Part shown: positions 34,071 through 43,346 of the stretch, one piece after another
How positions within the stretch are numbered: the first letter of the stretch is position 1
How the letters are laid out: each line of letters opens with the position of its first letter
NCBI GenBank assembly: GCA_017938405.1
Contig: JAGBBP010000021.1
Location: forward strand, 79,035 to 143,034
Direction of reading: 5' to 3'
From: Lachnospiraceae bacterium
GTDB lineage: Bacteria > Bacillota > Clostridia > Lachnospirales > Lachnospiraceae
DNA: 64,000 nucleotides
Program-made: the position numbers and the translations under genes
Notes under the pieces: generated by a model
Database searches by the model: none
Seen by the model: the letters and a program-made list of their open reading frames with translations, nothing else
What the model was told of the DNA's origin: nothing

Positions 34071-34649
34071 ATGGAGAAAGAGAGAGTATATACGTACCAG
34101 GGATTTACGTTCCGTTCGGAGGCAGAACTTGCCGAGGCGAAAAAAGAGGCGGAGGTGGTGGCATATATTCGCGGACAAGCGGATTTGTCCAATGTAAAAA
34201 CCGTGGTGAAATTGTATAATCGCTTAATAGAAAAGGGAACACTGACAACAGAACTGGGAATTACCTTTTTGAAGGAATTGCGTTCCCGCGCCATAGACTC
34301 CGGTGTTGTTGCGGAAAGCAGTTTGGAATCGCTTCCGACGGTAGAAAAAAAGAAACCGGAGCCGCCGAAGGTAGTATCGAAGGACCGGAAGCTGATGGAA
34401 TTGTATCGGGAGCGTTCGAGAAATCTGGCCATTGTTGTGGCGATGCTGTGTGTGGTGATTGTAGTATTGTTTGCCATCCGTTTGTTCGGGACGGCTTCTC
34501 CGTTTACGGATTATGAGCAGAAGGTGTTAGATGAGTATGCGGGGTGGAAGGAAGAATTAACGGAAAAGGAAGAAGCACTTCATTTATGGGAAGAGAGACT
34601 GTCTGCGTGGGAGGAAGAGTTGGCGGAAAGAGAAGCGGTGCTACCGTAG
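34071..34649 (+). CDS. Single-pass membrane protein of unknown function
   Basis: A 192-residue protein. Residues ~1-85 are a soluble region of unrecognised fold, beginning YTYQGFTFRSEAELAEA. A Lys/Arg-rich linker leads to one membrane helix at about 122-142. The C-terminal ~45 residues are rich in Glu, Leu and Trp and should form a coiled coil. It lies 93 bases before a response regulator gene. Whether it feeds that two-component system is unknown. Confidence 0.68.
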   Translation: MEKERVYTYQGFTFRSEAELAEAKKEAEVVAYIRGQADLSNVKTVVKLYNRLIEKGTLTTELGITFLKELRSRAIDSGVVAESSLESLPTVEKKKPEPPKVVSKDRKLMELYRERSRNLAIVVAMLCVVIVVLFAIRLFGTASPFTDYEQKVLDEYAGWKEELTEKEEALHLWEERLSAWEEELAEREAVLP

Positions 34650-34742
34650 TCGGTGTTCACAATTCCATACGGATTCGGACACAGATTCTCCATAATCCCG
34701 TGTTAGGATAACAATAGGAGTTTCAGAATAGGAGGACGGTTT

Positions 34743-35414
34743 ATGGAACGTGCAAAAATACTGGTAGTGGATGACGAAAGCAGGTTGCGCAAACTGGTAC
34801 GTGATTTTTTGGTGAAAAACAATTATGAAGTGATAGAAGCGGAAAACGGAGAAGAAGCCGTAGATTTGTTTTTTGCCCAAAAAGAGATTGCGCTGATTAT
34901 TTTGGATGTGATGATGCCGAAGATGGACGGATGGCAGGTGTGTAAGGAAATCCGTCAGTATTCTACGGTTCCGATTATTATGCTGACGGCAAAAAGTGAT
35001 GAGCGGGATGAACTGCTGGGGTTCGAATTGGGTGTGGATGAGTATATTTCCAAACCCTTCAGTCCGAAGATTCTGGTGGCGCGAGTAGAGGCAATTTTGC
35101 GCAGAGCCGGTGCTACCGTTGCCGATGCGACGGAAATCGGTGGAATTGTACTGGACAAATCCGCACATCAGGTGTCGGTGGACGGACAGTTTATTGATTT
35201 GAGTGTAAAAGAATTTGAACTCCTGGCTTATTTTATTGAAAATAAAGGAATCGCATTGTCCAGAGAACGGATTTTAAATAATGTTTGGAATTACGATTAT
35301 TTCGGAGATGCCAGAACCATTGATACTCATGTGAAGAAGTTACGCAGCAAAATGGGTGACAAGGGGGATTATATCAAGACCATCTGGGGGATGGGCTACA
35401 AATTCGAGGTGTAA
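34743..35414 (+). CDS. OmpR/PhoB family response regulator
   Basis: A 223-residue regulator. Residues 1-120 are a receiver with the acidic pocket at Asp10-Asp11, phospho-acceptor Asp55 (IILDVMMPKMDG) and conserved Lys in SKPFSP. Residues ~128-223 are the winged-helix DNA-binding domain ending KTIWGMGYKFEV. It is paired with the sensor kinase that starts 4 bases later. Ribosome binding site AGGAGG is at 34731-34736. Targets are unknown. Confidence 0.95.
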   Translation: MERAKILVVDDESRLRKLVRDFLVKNNYEVIEAENGEEAVDLFFAQKEIALIILDVMMPKMDGWQVCKEIRQYSTVPIIMLTAKSDERDELLGFELGVDEYISKPFSPKILVARVEAILRRAGATVADATEIGGIVLDKSAHQVSVDGQFIDLSVKEFELLAYFIENKGIALSRERILNNVWNYDYFGDARTIDTHVKKLRSKMGDKGDYIKTIWGMGYKFEV

Positions 35415-35417
35415 GCT

Positions 35418-37064
35418 ATGAAGCACGGAAGGTATTCCGTAAGAGTAAAAATGATTCTATTGACCTTTGCCGCTATTTTCGGCACGGTTGCTTTATGTAT
35501 CGTATTAAATGAAACTCTTTTGGTACGATATTATGAATCCAGTAAACAGAAGACACTGGGGGAGGTATACGCCCAGATTGACCGTCTGGTTGCGGAAGAA
35601 GGCGGTTTGGATTTCAGCGTGAAAGAGGAAGGCGGCAGAACGGATACTGCTCCGGAAGCGGGGGGAGAATCCATAAGCGAAGAAACAGAGAAGGAAGAAC
35701 CGGTGGGAGGAATTTCGGAAGAGTTTCGATTAAAATTGGATCGTTTATGCTCGAAGTATAATATTACAACGGTCATTCTTGAGGATTTTGTTTCGGAAGG
35801 TATCAGACCCCGTCCCGAGGACTATTACTTCTTTGGCCCCGGCGGAGAAAATAATCAGGCTGATTTTGTAATCCGGGAATTAATCGGAGACTACTTTTTT
35901 CCGGGGTACGGGGAAAAGTTGCGGGAAAAAAAGCTGGAAGCGGAAATGGAGAAATACAGTATTTTTTCTTTGTTTGATGCCCGTATGGAGTCTAAGTACA
36001 TCGAGTTGGTCGGCTATTTGGACAGCGGAGAAATCATTCTGATGCGTTCCAATGTGGAAAGTATGCAGGAAAGCGTCCGGGTGGCCAATAAGTTCCTTGT
36101 GTATGCGGGCCTCGCCAGTGCGATTGTGATTTCCGTTATTATGTTTTTTGCGGGACGACGGTTTACAAGGCCGATTTTAAAGCTTGCGGATATTTCGAAA
36201 CAGATGTCCGAACTGAATTTTGATGTAAAGTATGAGGTAAAGGGCAGGGATGAAATCGATACGTTAGGGAACAGCATGAATGTGTTGTCCGAGAAGTTAG
36301 AGAAAACGATTTCCGAGTTAAAGAGTGCAAATAGCGAGTTACAGATGGATATCGATCGTAAAACCCAGGCGGAAGAGGTACGGAAGGAGTTTCTTTCCAA
36401 CGTAACCCATGAATTAAAGACGCCGATTGCGGTGATTCAGGGATATGCGGAGGGGTTAAAAGACAATATTTCGGAAAGTCCGGAGGAGCGGGAGTTTTAC
36501 TGTGATGTAATTATAGACGAAGCAGCGAAAATGAATACGATGGTGAAAAAGCTGTTGACCTTAAATCAGCTGGAATATGGAATAACACCTCCGGAATTTT
36601 GTCGTTTTGATTTAACGGAGGTTATCCGCTCTGTGTTGGTTTCCATGGAAATCATGGCAAAGCAGAATGATGTCACGGTGCATTTTGAGCAGGAAGAACC
36701 GGTTTATGTATGGGCCGATGAGTATATGGTGGAGGAAGTGCTGACCAACTATATCAGCAATGCCTTTCACCATGTAGCGGGCGCGAAGATTGTGGAAGTA
36801 AAGCTGATTCCGATGGGAGAAATTGTCCGGATAGCGGTATTTAATACCGGTATACCGATTCCGGCAGCAGATCTGCAAAATGTATGGCAGAAGTTTTATA
36901 AGGTGGATAAAGCAAGGACAAGAGAGTATGGAGGCACCGGCATCGGTCTTTCCATTGTAAAGGCAATCATGGAAGCCCATAACCGGGCATACGGTGTAAA
37001 AAATCATGCCTCCGGCGTTGAGTTCTGGTTTGAATTGGACCGGTCTGCAGAATCTCAAAATTAA
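35418..37064 (+). CDS. Sensor histidine kinase
   Basis: A 548-residue membrane kinase and the partner of the preceding regulator. Membrane helix about residues 12-32, an external domain of about 185 residues with an acidic Gly/Glu-rich loop, a second helix at about 219-241, HAMP at ~242-295, and HisKA with phospho-acceptor His331 (VTHELKTP). The HATPase domain that follows has the N box (NYISNAFHH) and glycine loops (GGTGIGLSIVK). The signal it senses is not predictable. Confidence 0.95.
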   Translation: MKHGRYSVRVKMILLTFAAIFGTVALCIVLNETLLVRYYESSKQKTLGEVYAQIDRLVAEEGGLDFSVKEEGGRTDTAPEAGGESISEETEKEEPVGGISEEFRLKLDRLCSKYNITTVILEDFVSEGIRPRPEDYYFFGPGGENNQADFVIRELIGDYFFPGYGEKLREKKLEAEMEKYSIFSLFDARMESKYIELVGYLDSGEIILMRSNVESMQESVRVANKFLVYAGLASAIVISVIMFFAGRRFTRPILKLADISKQMSELNFDVKYEVKGRDEIDTLGNSMNVLSEKLEKTISELKSANSELQMDIDRKTQAEEVRKEFLSNVTHELKTPIAVIQGYAEGLKDNISESPEEREFYCDVIIDEAAKMNTMVKKLLTLNQLEYGITPPEFCRFDLTEVIRSVLVSMEIMAKQNDVTVHFEQEEPVYVWADEYMVEEVLTNYISNAFHHVAGAKIVEVKLIPMGEIVRIAVFNTGIPIPAADLQNVWQKFYKVDKARTREYGGTGIGLSIVKAIMEAHNRAYGVKNHASGVEFWFELDRSAESQN

Positions 37065-37077
37065 TTTAAAATTCCTA

Positions 37078-37106
37078 TTGCTTTTTCAGGTAAACCATGC
37101 TATAAT
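37078..37106 (+). promoter_or_regulatory. rpmE promoter
   Basis: TTGCTT (37078-37083), 17-base spacer, TATAAT (37101-37106). Confidence 0.65.
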
Positions 37107-37147
37107 GAAAAAGCTGTTTTAAGTTATGAGATAAAGAGGTGAAAGAC

Positions 37148-37354
37148 ATGAAAGAAGCAATCCAGCCGAAATACTATCAGGCAAAGGTAACCTGCAACTG
37201 TGGTAATGAGTTTGTTACCGGTTCTACCAAAGAGGAAATCCATGTGGAAGTTTGTTCCAAGTGCCATTCCTTCTATACCGGTCAGCAGAAGGCAGTAGCT
37301 GCACGCGGTGCTATTGATAAGTTCAACCGTAGATATGGTTTAAGCCAGAACTAA
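37148..37354 (+). CDS. rpmE: 50S ribosomal protein L31, zinc-binding type
   Basis: A 68-residue L31 with the zinc ligands Cys16, Cys18, Cys36 and Cys39, so it is the zinc-containing C+ form rather than the zinc-free paralogue used during starvation. The ATG at 37148 is chosen because GAGGTG (37136-37141) lies six bases before it. It heads the translation cluster rpmE-DUF1385-prmC-prfA that is common in clostridia. Confidence 0.95.
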   Translation: MKEAIQPKYYQAKVTCNCGNEFVTGSTKEEIHVEVCSKCHSFYTGQQKAVAARGAIDKFNRRYGLSQN

Positions 37355-37377
37355 ACAAAACATAAAAGAACGAAAAT

Positions 37378-37410
37378 CAGGTTGAGGTTGTGATGATCTC
37401 AACCTGCTTT
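37378..37410 (+). terminator. Hairpin after rpmE
   Basis: CAGGTTGAG (37378-37386) pairs perfectly with CTCAACCTG (37398-37406), followed by a weak T-rich run (CTTTGCTT). It probably allows partial read-through to DUF1385-prmC-prfA. Confidence 0.6.
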
Positions 37411-37441
37411 GCTTATAAGAAAGTCGGAGAAGGAGGAGAAC

Positions 37442-38902
37442 ATGAAGTCATCAGGTATTGGAGGACAGGCCGTATTAGAGGGTGTAATGATGAAAAACAA
37501 GAAGAACTATGCGGTTGCCGTCAGAAAACCGGACGGTGAGATTGCGGTGGAAAAGGGCGAAAGCAGTAGCGTAATCGAAAAGTATAAGTTCCTTGGGGTT
37601 CCGGTTGTACGCGGCGTAGTGAGTTTTGTGGAATCTTTGGTATTGGGCGTAAAGATGTTGACTTCTTCGGCTGCTTATTTTGATGATGCAGAGGAACAGC
37701 CGGGGAAATTTGAACTGTGGCTTCGGAAAAAGTTCGGGGAGAAGGCCGATAAATTCATTATGGGCTGTACCGTGTTTTTGTCCGTGGTATTAGCTGTGGC
37801 AATTTTCATGCTTTTGCCGCTGTTGATTGTTAGTTTTATCAGTGAAGATGTAATATCTTATGAATGGAAGACATTAATCGAAGGTTTGCTTCGTGTGGCA
37901 ATATTCCTGGGATATGTATTTATGATTTCCCGGTTAAAGGATATTAAGAGGGTGTTTATGTATCACGGTGCCGAACATAAAACCATTAATTGTATCGAAC
38001 AGGGAATGGCACCGACCGTACAAAATGTAAGGGAATGTTCCAGACTGCATAAGCGTTGCGGTACCAGTTTCTTGTTATTTGTAATGATTATCAGTGTAAT
38101 TTTCTTTTTGCTGGTACGTGTGAAGACCCTTTGGCTTCGTTTCGTGGTACGTATTTTGTTCGTACCGGTGATTGCAGGTGTTTCCTATGAGTTTATTAAA
38201 CTTGCAGGTTCCAGTGAATCCAAGGTAGTGGCTGTATTGAGTAAGCCGGGTCTTTGGCTTCAGGGCTTGACCACCAAGGAACCGGACGATGATATGATTG
38301 AGGTTGCGGTGGCATCGGTAGAGGCAGTGTTTGACTGGCAGGCATACTTGGATGAGAACTTCGGCAGTAAGGCAAAGAAGACGAAGAAAGCAACCAAGGA
38401 AAAATCGGTGAAGGCACCGGTGGTTACGGAGGCAGAACCGGAACTGGCTGCGGCTGAGGCAAAGAAACCGGTAGAAAAGCCGATGAAGAAGACCGCAAAG
38501 AAGGAAGTAGTTGCGGAAGAAAAAGTACCGGTAAAGAAGGAAGAAAAGGTAGAAAAAGCGAAACCGGAAAAAACGGTAACGAAGAAGGAAGAGAAAGAAG
38601 AGAAGCCGCCGATTCAGGAAGTAGAAGAAGTGGCGGCGAAGTTTGATTGGAGTTTTCCGTCTACCAAAAAGCAGGAACCGGACGAGGCAGAGGCAAAGGA
38701 AAGCAGAAGTCGTTTGGCTGCTAAAGTGTCTGCTGCGGATAAGGCAGAAGAAGCAGGAAAGTCTGCCGTGAAGAATACAAAGCCTGTTGGACGAGTGGAA
38801 GAGGACGAGGAAGAAGAGGACGAGATTCTGCGTGCGTTGGATAAGTTCTTTGTATTCGAGGGAGAAGGAACGGTAATGGAACGTTCCGGTAATAATAAAT
38901 AG
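37442..38902 (+). CDS. DUF1385 family membrane protein with long charged tail
   Basis: A 486-residue protein. The first ~300 residues are the DUF1385 domain: GIGGQAVLEGVMMKN at the start, about four membrane segments, and the conserved YHGAEHKTINCIE motif. The remaining ~190 residues are a Lys/Glu/Pro/Ala-rich, low-complexity tail not part of the family core. Function of DUF1385 is unknown, but it is regularly found beside prmC and prfA. The start follows AAGGAGGAG. prmC begins 11 bases after its stop. Confidence 0.88.
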   Translation: MKSSGIGGQAVLEGVMMKNKKNYAVAVRKPDGEIAVEKGESSSVIEKYKFLGVPVVRGVVSFVESLVLGVKMLTSSAAYFDDAEEQPGKFELWLRKKFGEKADKFIMGCTVFLSVVLAVAIFMLLPLLIVSFISEDVISYEWKTLIEGLLRVAIFLGYVFMISRLKDIKRVFMYHGAEHKTINCIEQGMAPTVQNVRECSRLHKRCGTSFLLFVMIISVIFFLLVRVKTLWLRFVVRILFVPVIAGVSYEFIKLAGSSESKVVAVLSKPGLWLQGLTTKEPDDDMIEVAVASVEAVFDWQAYLDENFGSKAKKTKKATKEKSVKAPVVTEAEPELAAAEAKKPVEKPMKKTAKKEVVAEEKVPVKKEEKVEKAKPEKTVTKKEEKEEKPPIQEVEEVAAKFDWSFPSTKKQEPDEAEAKESRSRLAAKVSAADKAEEAGKSAVKNTKPVGRVEEDEEEEDEILRALDKFFVFEGEGTVMERSGNNK

Positions 38903-38913
38903 GCGAGGCTGGT

Positions 38914-39759
38914 ATGACATATTCCGAGTTGATGACGGCTGGAGTGAAACTGCTTTCGGACGCCGGTTTTCCGGAGGCACGTACGGATGCAAGAACGCTT
39001 ATGTTTCATGTGACCGGTATGGATTTTATGGCATTGTTGCGGGACGGAGCTTTGCAGGCAGACAAGGAACAGGAAGAACGTTTTTTTCGGTTGCTTGAGG
39101 AACGAAGGAAGCATGTTCCGGTGCAATATATTGTAGGTGAGCAGGAGTTTTGCGGTTTGCGTTTTGCGGTACAGCCGGGTGTTTTGATTCCGCGCCCGGA
39201 GACCGAGCTTTTGACGGAGGCGGTGTTTACGCAATCTGCCGGAAAGCGGGTGTTGGATATGTGCACCGGTTCCGGATGTATTGCGGTGACGGTTGCCAAA
39301 CTGGGTAAACCGGTCTATGTAGCGGCGTCGGATGATTCTGCCGAGGCTCTTGCGGTAGCAAAGAAAAACGCAGAGTTACAGGAAGTACCGGTGACGTTTT
39401 TTCAAGGAGATTTGTTTGAAAATGTAGAAGGTGTGTATGATATTATTGTATCCAATCCGCCGTATATTCAGAGCAAGGTGATAGAGGATTTGATGCCGGA
39501 GGTAAGAGATTTTGAACCGCGTATGGCGTTGGATGGGTGGTCGGACGGATTGCTGTTTTACCGTCGAATCGTGAGAGATGCCAAGGCGTTTCTTGCTCCG
39601 GGGGGCAAGTTACTGTTTGAAATCGGTCACGACCAGGGAAGAACGGTGCCTGAGATTCTCTTGGCAGAAGGGTATCGGGAAATCGAAGTGAAGAAGGATT
39701 ATGCCGGACTGGATCGCATGGTGTTTGCGGTTTGGCCGGGTGATAATAAGGAGATTTAG
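38914..39759 (+). CDS. prmC: Release factor glutamine methyltransferase
   Basis: A 281-residue PrmC/HemK. It methylates the Gln of the GGQ motif in release factors. An N-terminal helical domain is followed by the SAM-dependent methyltransferase fold: [14 protein letters not shown] loop [11 protein letters not shown] and the catalytic SNPPYIQ motif. Its substrate, RF1, is encoded 2 bases downstream, as in many bacteria. Confidence 0.95.
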   Translation: MTYSELMTAGVKLLSDAGFPEARTDARTLMFHVTGMDFMALLRDGALQADKEQEERFFRLLEERRKHVPVQYIVGEQEFCGLRFAVQPGVLIPRPETELLTEAVFTQSAGKRVLDMCTGSGCIAVTVAKLGKPVYVAASDDSAEALAVAKKNAELQEVPVTFFQGDLFENVEGVYDIIVSNPPYIQSKVIEDLMPEVRDFEPRMALDGWSDGLLFYRRIVRDAKAFLAPGGKLLFEIGHDQGRTVPEILLAEGYREIEVKKDYAGLDRMVFAVWPGDNKEI

Positions 39760-39761
39760 AG

Positions 39762-40835
39762 ATGTTTGATAAGTTAGAAGATTTGTTACAGCGTTACGAG
39801 GAGATTCAGAACGAATTAAGCGACCCGAACGTGGTAAATGATCAGGCCAGATTCCGTAAGCTCATGAAGGAGCAGAACGATTTGGCGGATATTGTGGCGG
39901 AGTATAAGCGCTATAAGCAGACGAAGCAGGATATTGAGGATAGTCTTCTGATGCTTGACGAGGAAAGCGATGAAGAGATGCGTGAGCTTGCGAAGGAAGA
40001 ACTTGCCGAAGCGAAGGACCGCTTGGAAGAGTGCGAGCAGAATCTTAAGATTTTACTCATTCCGAAGGACCCGAACGATGATAAGAACGTTATTGTGGAA
40101 ATTCGTGCGGGTGCAGGCGGTGACGAGGCGGCATTGTTTGCTGCGGAGCTTTACCGTATGTATGCCAAGTATTCCGAAACCTTCCGTTGGAAGATTGATT
40201 TGATGAACGTAAATGAAAACGGTATCGGCGGTTTTAAGGAAGCAGTATTTATGGTAAACGGCCAGGGTGCGTACTCTAAGTTAAAGTACGAGAGTGGTGT
40301 TCATCGTGTACAGCGCGTGCCGGTAACCGAGTCCGGCGGACGTATTCATACTTCTACCGCTACGGTGGCAATTATGCCGGAAGCAGAAGAAGTGGATGTA
40401 GAGCTTAATATGAACGACTGTAAGTTTGATGTATTCCGTGCATCCGGTAACGGCGGACAGTGTGTCAATACCACCGACTCCGCAGTGCGTTTGACTCATA
40501 TCCCGACGGGTATCGTTATTTCCTGTCAGGATGAAAAGTCCCAGTTAAAGAACCGTGACAAGGCGTTAAAGGTACTTCGTGCAAAGTTGTACGAGTTAGA
40601 ACTTGAGAAGGCACATGATGCCGAAGCAGAGGCAAGACGCAGCCAGGTAGGTACCGGAGACCGTTCCGAGAAGATTCGTACTTATAATTTTCCGGACGGA
40701 CGTGTCACCGATCATCGTATTAAGCTGACGACCCATCGTTTGAATGAAATTTTAAACGGTGATTTGACCGAAGTGGTAGATGCACTTACCGCAGCCGACC
40801 AGGCGGCGAAGTTAGCTAAAATGGCAGAAGCATAA
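39762..40835 (+). CDS. prfA: Peptide chain release factor 1
   Basis: A 357-residue RF1 that terminates translation at UAA and UAG. The stop-codon reading tripeptide is PVT (RVPVTE) rather than the PAT of E. coli, and the GGQ motif that triggers peptide release is at residues 231-233, within [13 protein letters not shown]. Start overlaps the prmC region by a 2-base gap, with GGAG (39750-39753) upstream. A clear terminator follows. Confidence 0.96.
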   Translation: MFDKLEDLLQRYEEIQNELSDPNVVNDQARFRKLMKEQNDLADIVAEYKRYKQTKQDIEDSLLMLDEESDEEMRELAKEELAEAKDRLEECEQNLKILLIPKDPNDDKNVIVEIRAGAGGDEAALFAAELYRMYAKYSETFRWKIDLMNVNENGIGGFKEAVFMVNGQGAYSKLKYESGVHRVQRVPVTESGGRIHTSTATVAIMPEAEEVDVELNMNDCKFDVFRASGNGGQCVNTTDSAVRLTHIPTGIVISCQDEKSQLKNRDKALKVLRAKLYELELEKAHDAEAEARRSQVGTGDRSEKIRTYNFPDGRVTDHRIKLTTHRLNEILNGDLTEVVDALTAADQAAKLAKMAEA

Positions 40836-40842
40836 GAATCAA

Positions 40843-40872
40843 ACGTCCGCCCAATGAGGCGGGCGTTTTTGT
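40843..40872 (+). terminator. Terminator after prfA
   Basis: ACGTCCGCC (40843-40851) pairs with GGCGGGCGT (40858-40866) with one G-U pair, followed by TTTTG. Confidence 0.85.
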
Positions 40873-40913
40873 TACCAAAAAAAGAACAAATCGTGAACAT
40901 TTCGGAAAAGGTC

Positions 40914-40942
40914 TTCCATTTTGTATAAATTCGTATTATAAT
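40914..40942 (+). promoter_or_regulatory. Promoter of the xylanase gene
   Basis: TTCCAT (40914-40919), 17-base spacer, TATAAT (40937-40942). The ~90-base leader holds a perfect 10-bp inverted repeat, GTGTTAAAAT (40968-40977) and ATTTTAACAC (40995-41004). Confidence 0.55.
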
Positions 40943-41038
40943 TAATTACGTAATTTGCCGAAGTAAAGTGTTAAAATTTTCATGATACAGTGATATTTTA
41001 ACACCGGAAGCAAAAAGAGTAAAGGAGAAGATAGTAGT

Positions 41039-42292
41039 ATGAGAAAATGGAAATTAGGCGCTCTTGCAGCCGTTCTGGTATTTGCAATGACTGCCTGCGG
41101 AACAAAAGATGCTGATGTAAAGACTACTCCGGAACCGACGGTGACGGTAGCGCCGACCACAACCCCGGAGCCGACTGCGACCCCGGAACCGACGCCAACT
41201 CCGAAGCCGACCGTGACCCCGAAGCCGACCGCCACTCCGATTCCGGAATTTGATAAGGGAATCAAGGATGTTTATGCAGAGTACGGTTTAAAGGCAGGTA
41301 CCTGTATGTCCGAGTTTATGGCAGGAGATTCCAGAAGCCTTGAGTTCATTAAGAAGAACTTTAACAGTATCACTTTTGAGAATGAAATGAAGCCGGATTA
41401 TATGTTTGATCAGGAAGCAAGTAAGGCAACCGGAGATTTGGTTGTTAAGTTTAGTCCGGCGACCGAGAAGATGTTAAAGTGGTGTCAGGATAATGGTATG
41501 GCAGTACGTGGTCATACTTTGATTTGGCACAGCCAGACACCGCAGTGGATTTTCTATGACAATTTTGATGACAAGACCGGTACCCTGGTGGGCAGAGAGG
41601 TGATGCTTGCCCGCATGGAGAGCTATATGAAGCAGGTATTCGAACAGTTGGAGCAGAAGGGCTATAGTGACATGCTTTATGCATATGACGTAGTAAATGA
41701 AGCTTGGTTGGATGACGGCACCATGCGTCCGAGCTTCTGGCGTACAACCATCGGTGACGATTACTTATGGCATGCATTCTATTTGGCGGATAAGTATGCT
41801 CCGGAACATATCGATTTGTATTACAATGACTTTAACGAGCAGTTTAAGACCGAAGCATTGTATAATTTCTTCCAGACGTTAAAGGACGAGGAAGGAAATT
41901 ATCTCATTGACGGTGTAGGGTTCCAGGCACATCTGTATACCATGGATGATATGGATTTGTATTTCCGGCATATGGATAAGATTGCAACCCTTGGTCTTAA
42001 GATTAACCTGACGGAGCTTGATATTTGCCTTGGTAAGTACAATGATATCGGCTACGCAACGGATGAAAACAAGAGAATTCAGGGTCAGTGGTACTATAAC
42101 TTAATCAGAGGCATTATGGATCGTGTGGAAGCAGGTACCGTAAAGATGGATGCCTTGACCTTCTGGGGCTTCTCGGATCAGCTTTCCTGGAGAAAGGAAT
42201 ACAATCCGATGTTACTTGATAAGAAGTGGAATCCGAAGTATGCATACGGAGCAGCAATGTTAATGAAGGAATATGCAGGCTTTGAGGAATAA
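41039..42292 (+). CDS. Endo-1,4-beta-xylanase, GH10 lipoprotein
   Basis: A 417-residue extracellular enzyme. A lipoprotein signal peptide ends in AMTAC (lipid-bearing Cys20). Residues ~28-72 are a Thr/Pro-rich linker. The rest is a single GH10 TIM barrel with RGHTLIWHSQTP, acid/base Glu221 in DVVNEAW and nucleophile Glu326 in LTELDI. It should cut xylan backbones at the cell surface while anchored to the membrane. RBS AAAGGAG is at 41020-41026. A GH43 gene follows behind its own promoter. Confidence 0.95.
   Translation: MRKWKLGALAAVLVFAMTACGTKDADVKTTPEPTVTVAPTTTPEPTATPEPTPTPKPTVTPKPTATPIPEFDKGIKDVYAEYGLKAGTCMSEFMAGDSRSLEFIKKNFNSITFENEMKPDYMFDQEASKATGDLVVKFSPATEKMLKWCQDNGMAVRGHTLIWHSQTPQWIFYDNFDDKTGTLVGREVMLARMESYMKQVFEQLEQKGYSDMLYAYDVVNEAWLDDGTMRPSFWRTTIGDDYLWHAFYLADKYAPEHIDLYYNDFNEQFKTEALYNFFQTLKDEEGNYLIDGVGFQAHLYTMDDMDLYFRHMDKIATLGLKINLTELDICLGKYNDIGYATDENKRIQGQWYYNLIRGIMDRVEAGTVKMDALTFWGFSDQLSWRKEYNPMLLDKKWNPKYAYGAAMLMKEYAGFEE
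41117..41250 (+). repeat. Thr/Pro linker repeats in the xylanase
   Basis: Imperfect tandem units coding for TPEPT/TPKPT-type repeats between the lipidated N-terminus and the catalytic domain; a flexible wall-crossing spacer similar to that of the amidase at 51532. Confidence 0.7.
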
Positions 42293-42309
42293 TCGAACCA
42301 GGTGAGTGA

Positions 42310-42338
42310 AACCGCCGCACATTGTGCGGCGGTTTTGT
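42310..42338 (+). terminator. Terminator after the xylanase gene
   Basis: AACCGCCGCAC (42310-42320) pairs perfectly with GTGCGGCGGTT (42324-42334) with a 3-base loop, followed by TTG. Confidence 0.85.
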
Positions 42339-42362
42339 TATGCCATGAAGAGAAAGTGACAG

Positions 42363-42392
42363 TTGCGTAGAGCGGCAGAAAAATGATATAAT
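42363..42392 (+). promoter_or_regulatory. Promoter of the GH43 gene
   Basis: TTGCGT (42363-42368), 18-base spacer, TATAAT (42387-42392) with an extended TGA before it. Confidence 0.65.
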
Positions 42393-42421
42393 GAAAAAAG
42401 AAATTTTTTAGGGAGATTACC

Positions 42422-43273
42422 ATGAAAAGAGAAGACATTAATATCCGAGACCCCTTTGTGCTGGTGCATGACGGAAAGTATTATTTATACGGAACCAGAG
42501 GTGCGACCTGTTGGGGAGAAGCGGATGGGTTTGATTGTTATGTGGGGGCGGATTTAGAGGAGTTTGAGGGGCCTTATGAGGTGTTTCATAAGCCTGCGGA
42601 TTTTGCGCCTCATATGAATTACTGGGCACCTGAGGTATATTATTATAACGGAGCATTTTATATGTTTGCTTCCTTTTTTACGGACGGTGTAGGGAGAGGG
42701 ACTCATTGTTTAAAGGCGGAGAATCCGTTGGGGCCGTTTCTTCCTTACAGTAACGGCTCGATTACACCGAGAGAATGGGCATCTTTGGATGGAACGTTGT
42801 ATGTAGATACGGACGGCACGCCCTATATGGTTTTTTGCCATGAATGGGAGGATACGCACGGAGACGGTACGGTGTGTGCGGTGGAGCTTACAAAGGATTT
42901 AAAGGCACCGGTGGGAGAACCCCGTCTTTTGTTCAAAGCATCGGATGCGTTGCCTGCTGTTGCAAGTTTTCATCATCCGCGAAAGGGAGAGATTTTTGTG
43001 ACGGATGGGCCGTTTTTGTTTCGGGATAAGGATGGGATGCTTCGTATGATTTGGTCCAGTTTCGCGGAGGGAAATCAATATTGTGTGGCATTGGCATCTC
43101 CGGAAAAGGGTAGGTTTTCGGATGACTGGAGACCGGAGAAAGCACTTTTATTTGCAAAGGACGGCGGACACGGAATGGTTTTTACGGGACTTGACGGAAA
43201 ACGCTATCTGGCACTTCATTCGCCTAATGAGACTTTGAAGGAGCGACCGTTTTTCTACGAGGTGGATTTATAA
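42422..43273 (+). CDS. Glycoside hydrolase family 43 enzyme
   Basis: A 283-residue five-bladed propeller enzyme of the GH43 type. Likely catalytic base Asp10 (NIRDPF), assisting Asp123 (SLDGTLY) and general acid Glu141 (CHEWED). There is no signal peptide and no accessory module, so it should act in the cytoplasm on imported oligosaccharides, as a beta-xylosidase or arabinofuranosidase. It follows the exported GH10 xylanase, which fits a xylan-breakdown pair. The substrate cannot be fixed from sequence. Confidence 0.88.
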   Translation: MKREDINIRDPFVLVHDGKYYLYGTRGATCWGEADGFDCYVGADLEEFEGPYEVFHKPADFAPHMNYWAPEVYYYNGAFYMFASFFTDGVGRGTHCLKAENPLGPFLPYSNGSITPREWASLDGTLYVDTDGTPYMVFCHEWEDTHGDGTVCAVELTKDLKAPVGEPRLLFKASDALPAVASFHHPRKGEIFVTDGPFLFRDKDGMLRMIWSSFAEGNQYCVALASPEKGRFSDDWRPEKALLFAKDGGHGMVFTGLDGKRYLALHSPNETLKERPFFYEVDL

Positions 43274-43346
43274 GGATAGAAAGCCGGAATACAAAGATAA
43301 TAGAATCATTCGGTAAAGTTGAAAACAGGAAAAGAGAGGGTAACGT

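Noticed and set aside
38075..38992. 305-codon minus-strand open frame opposite the DUF1385 and prmC genes
   Set aside because: Composition (Phe, Leu, Arg, His) is that of a shadow of Lys/Glu-rich coding DNA; the plus-strand genes are well supported.
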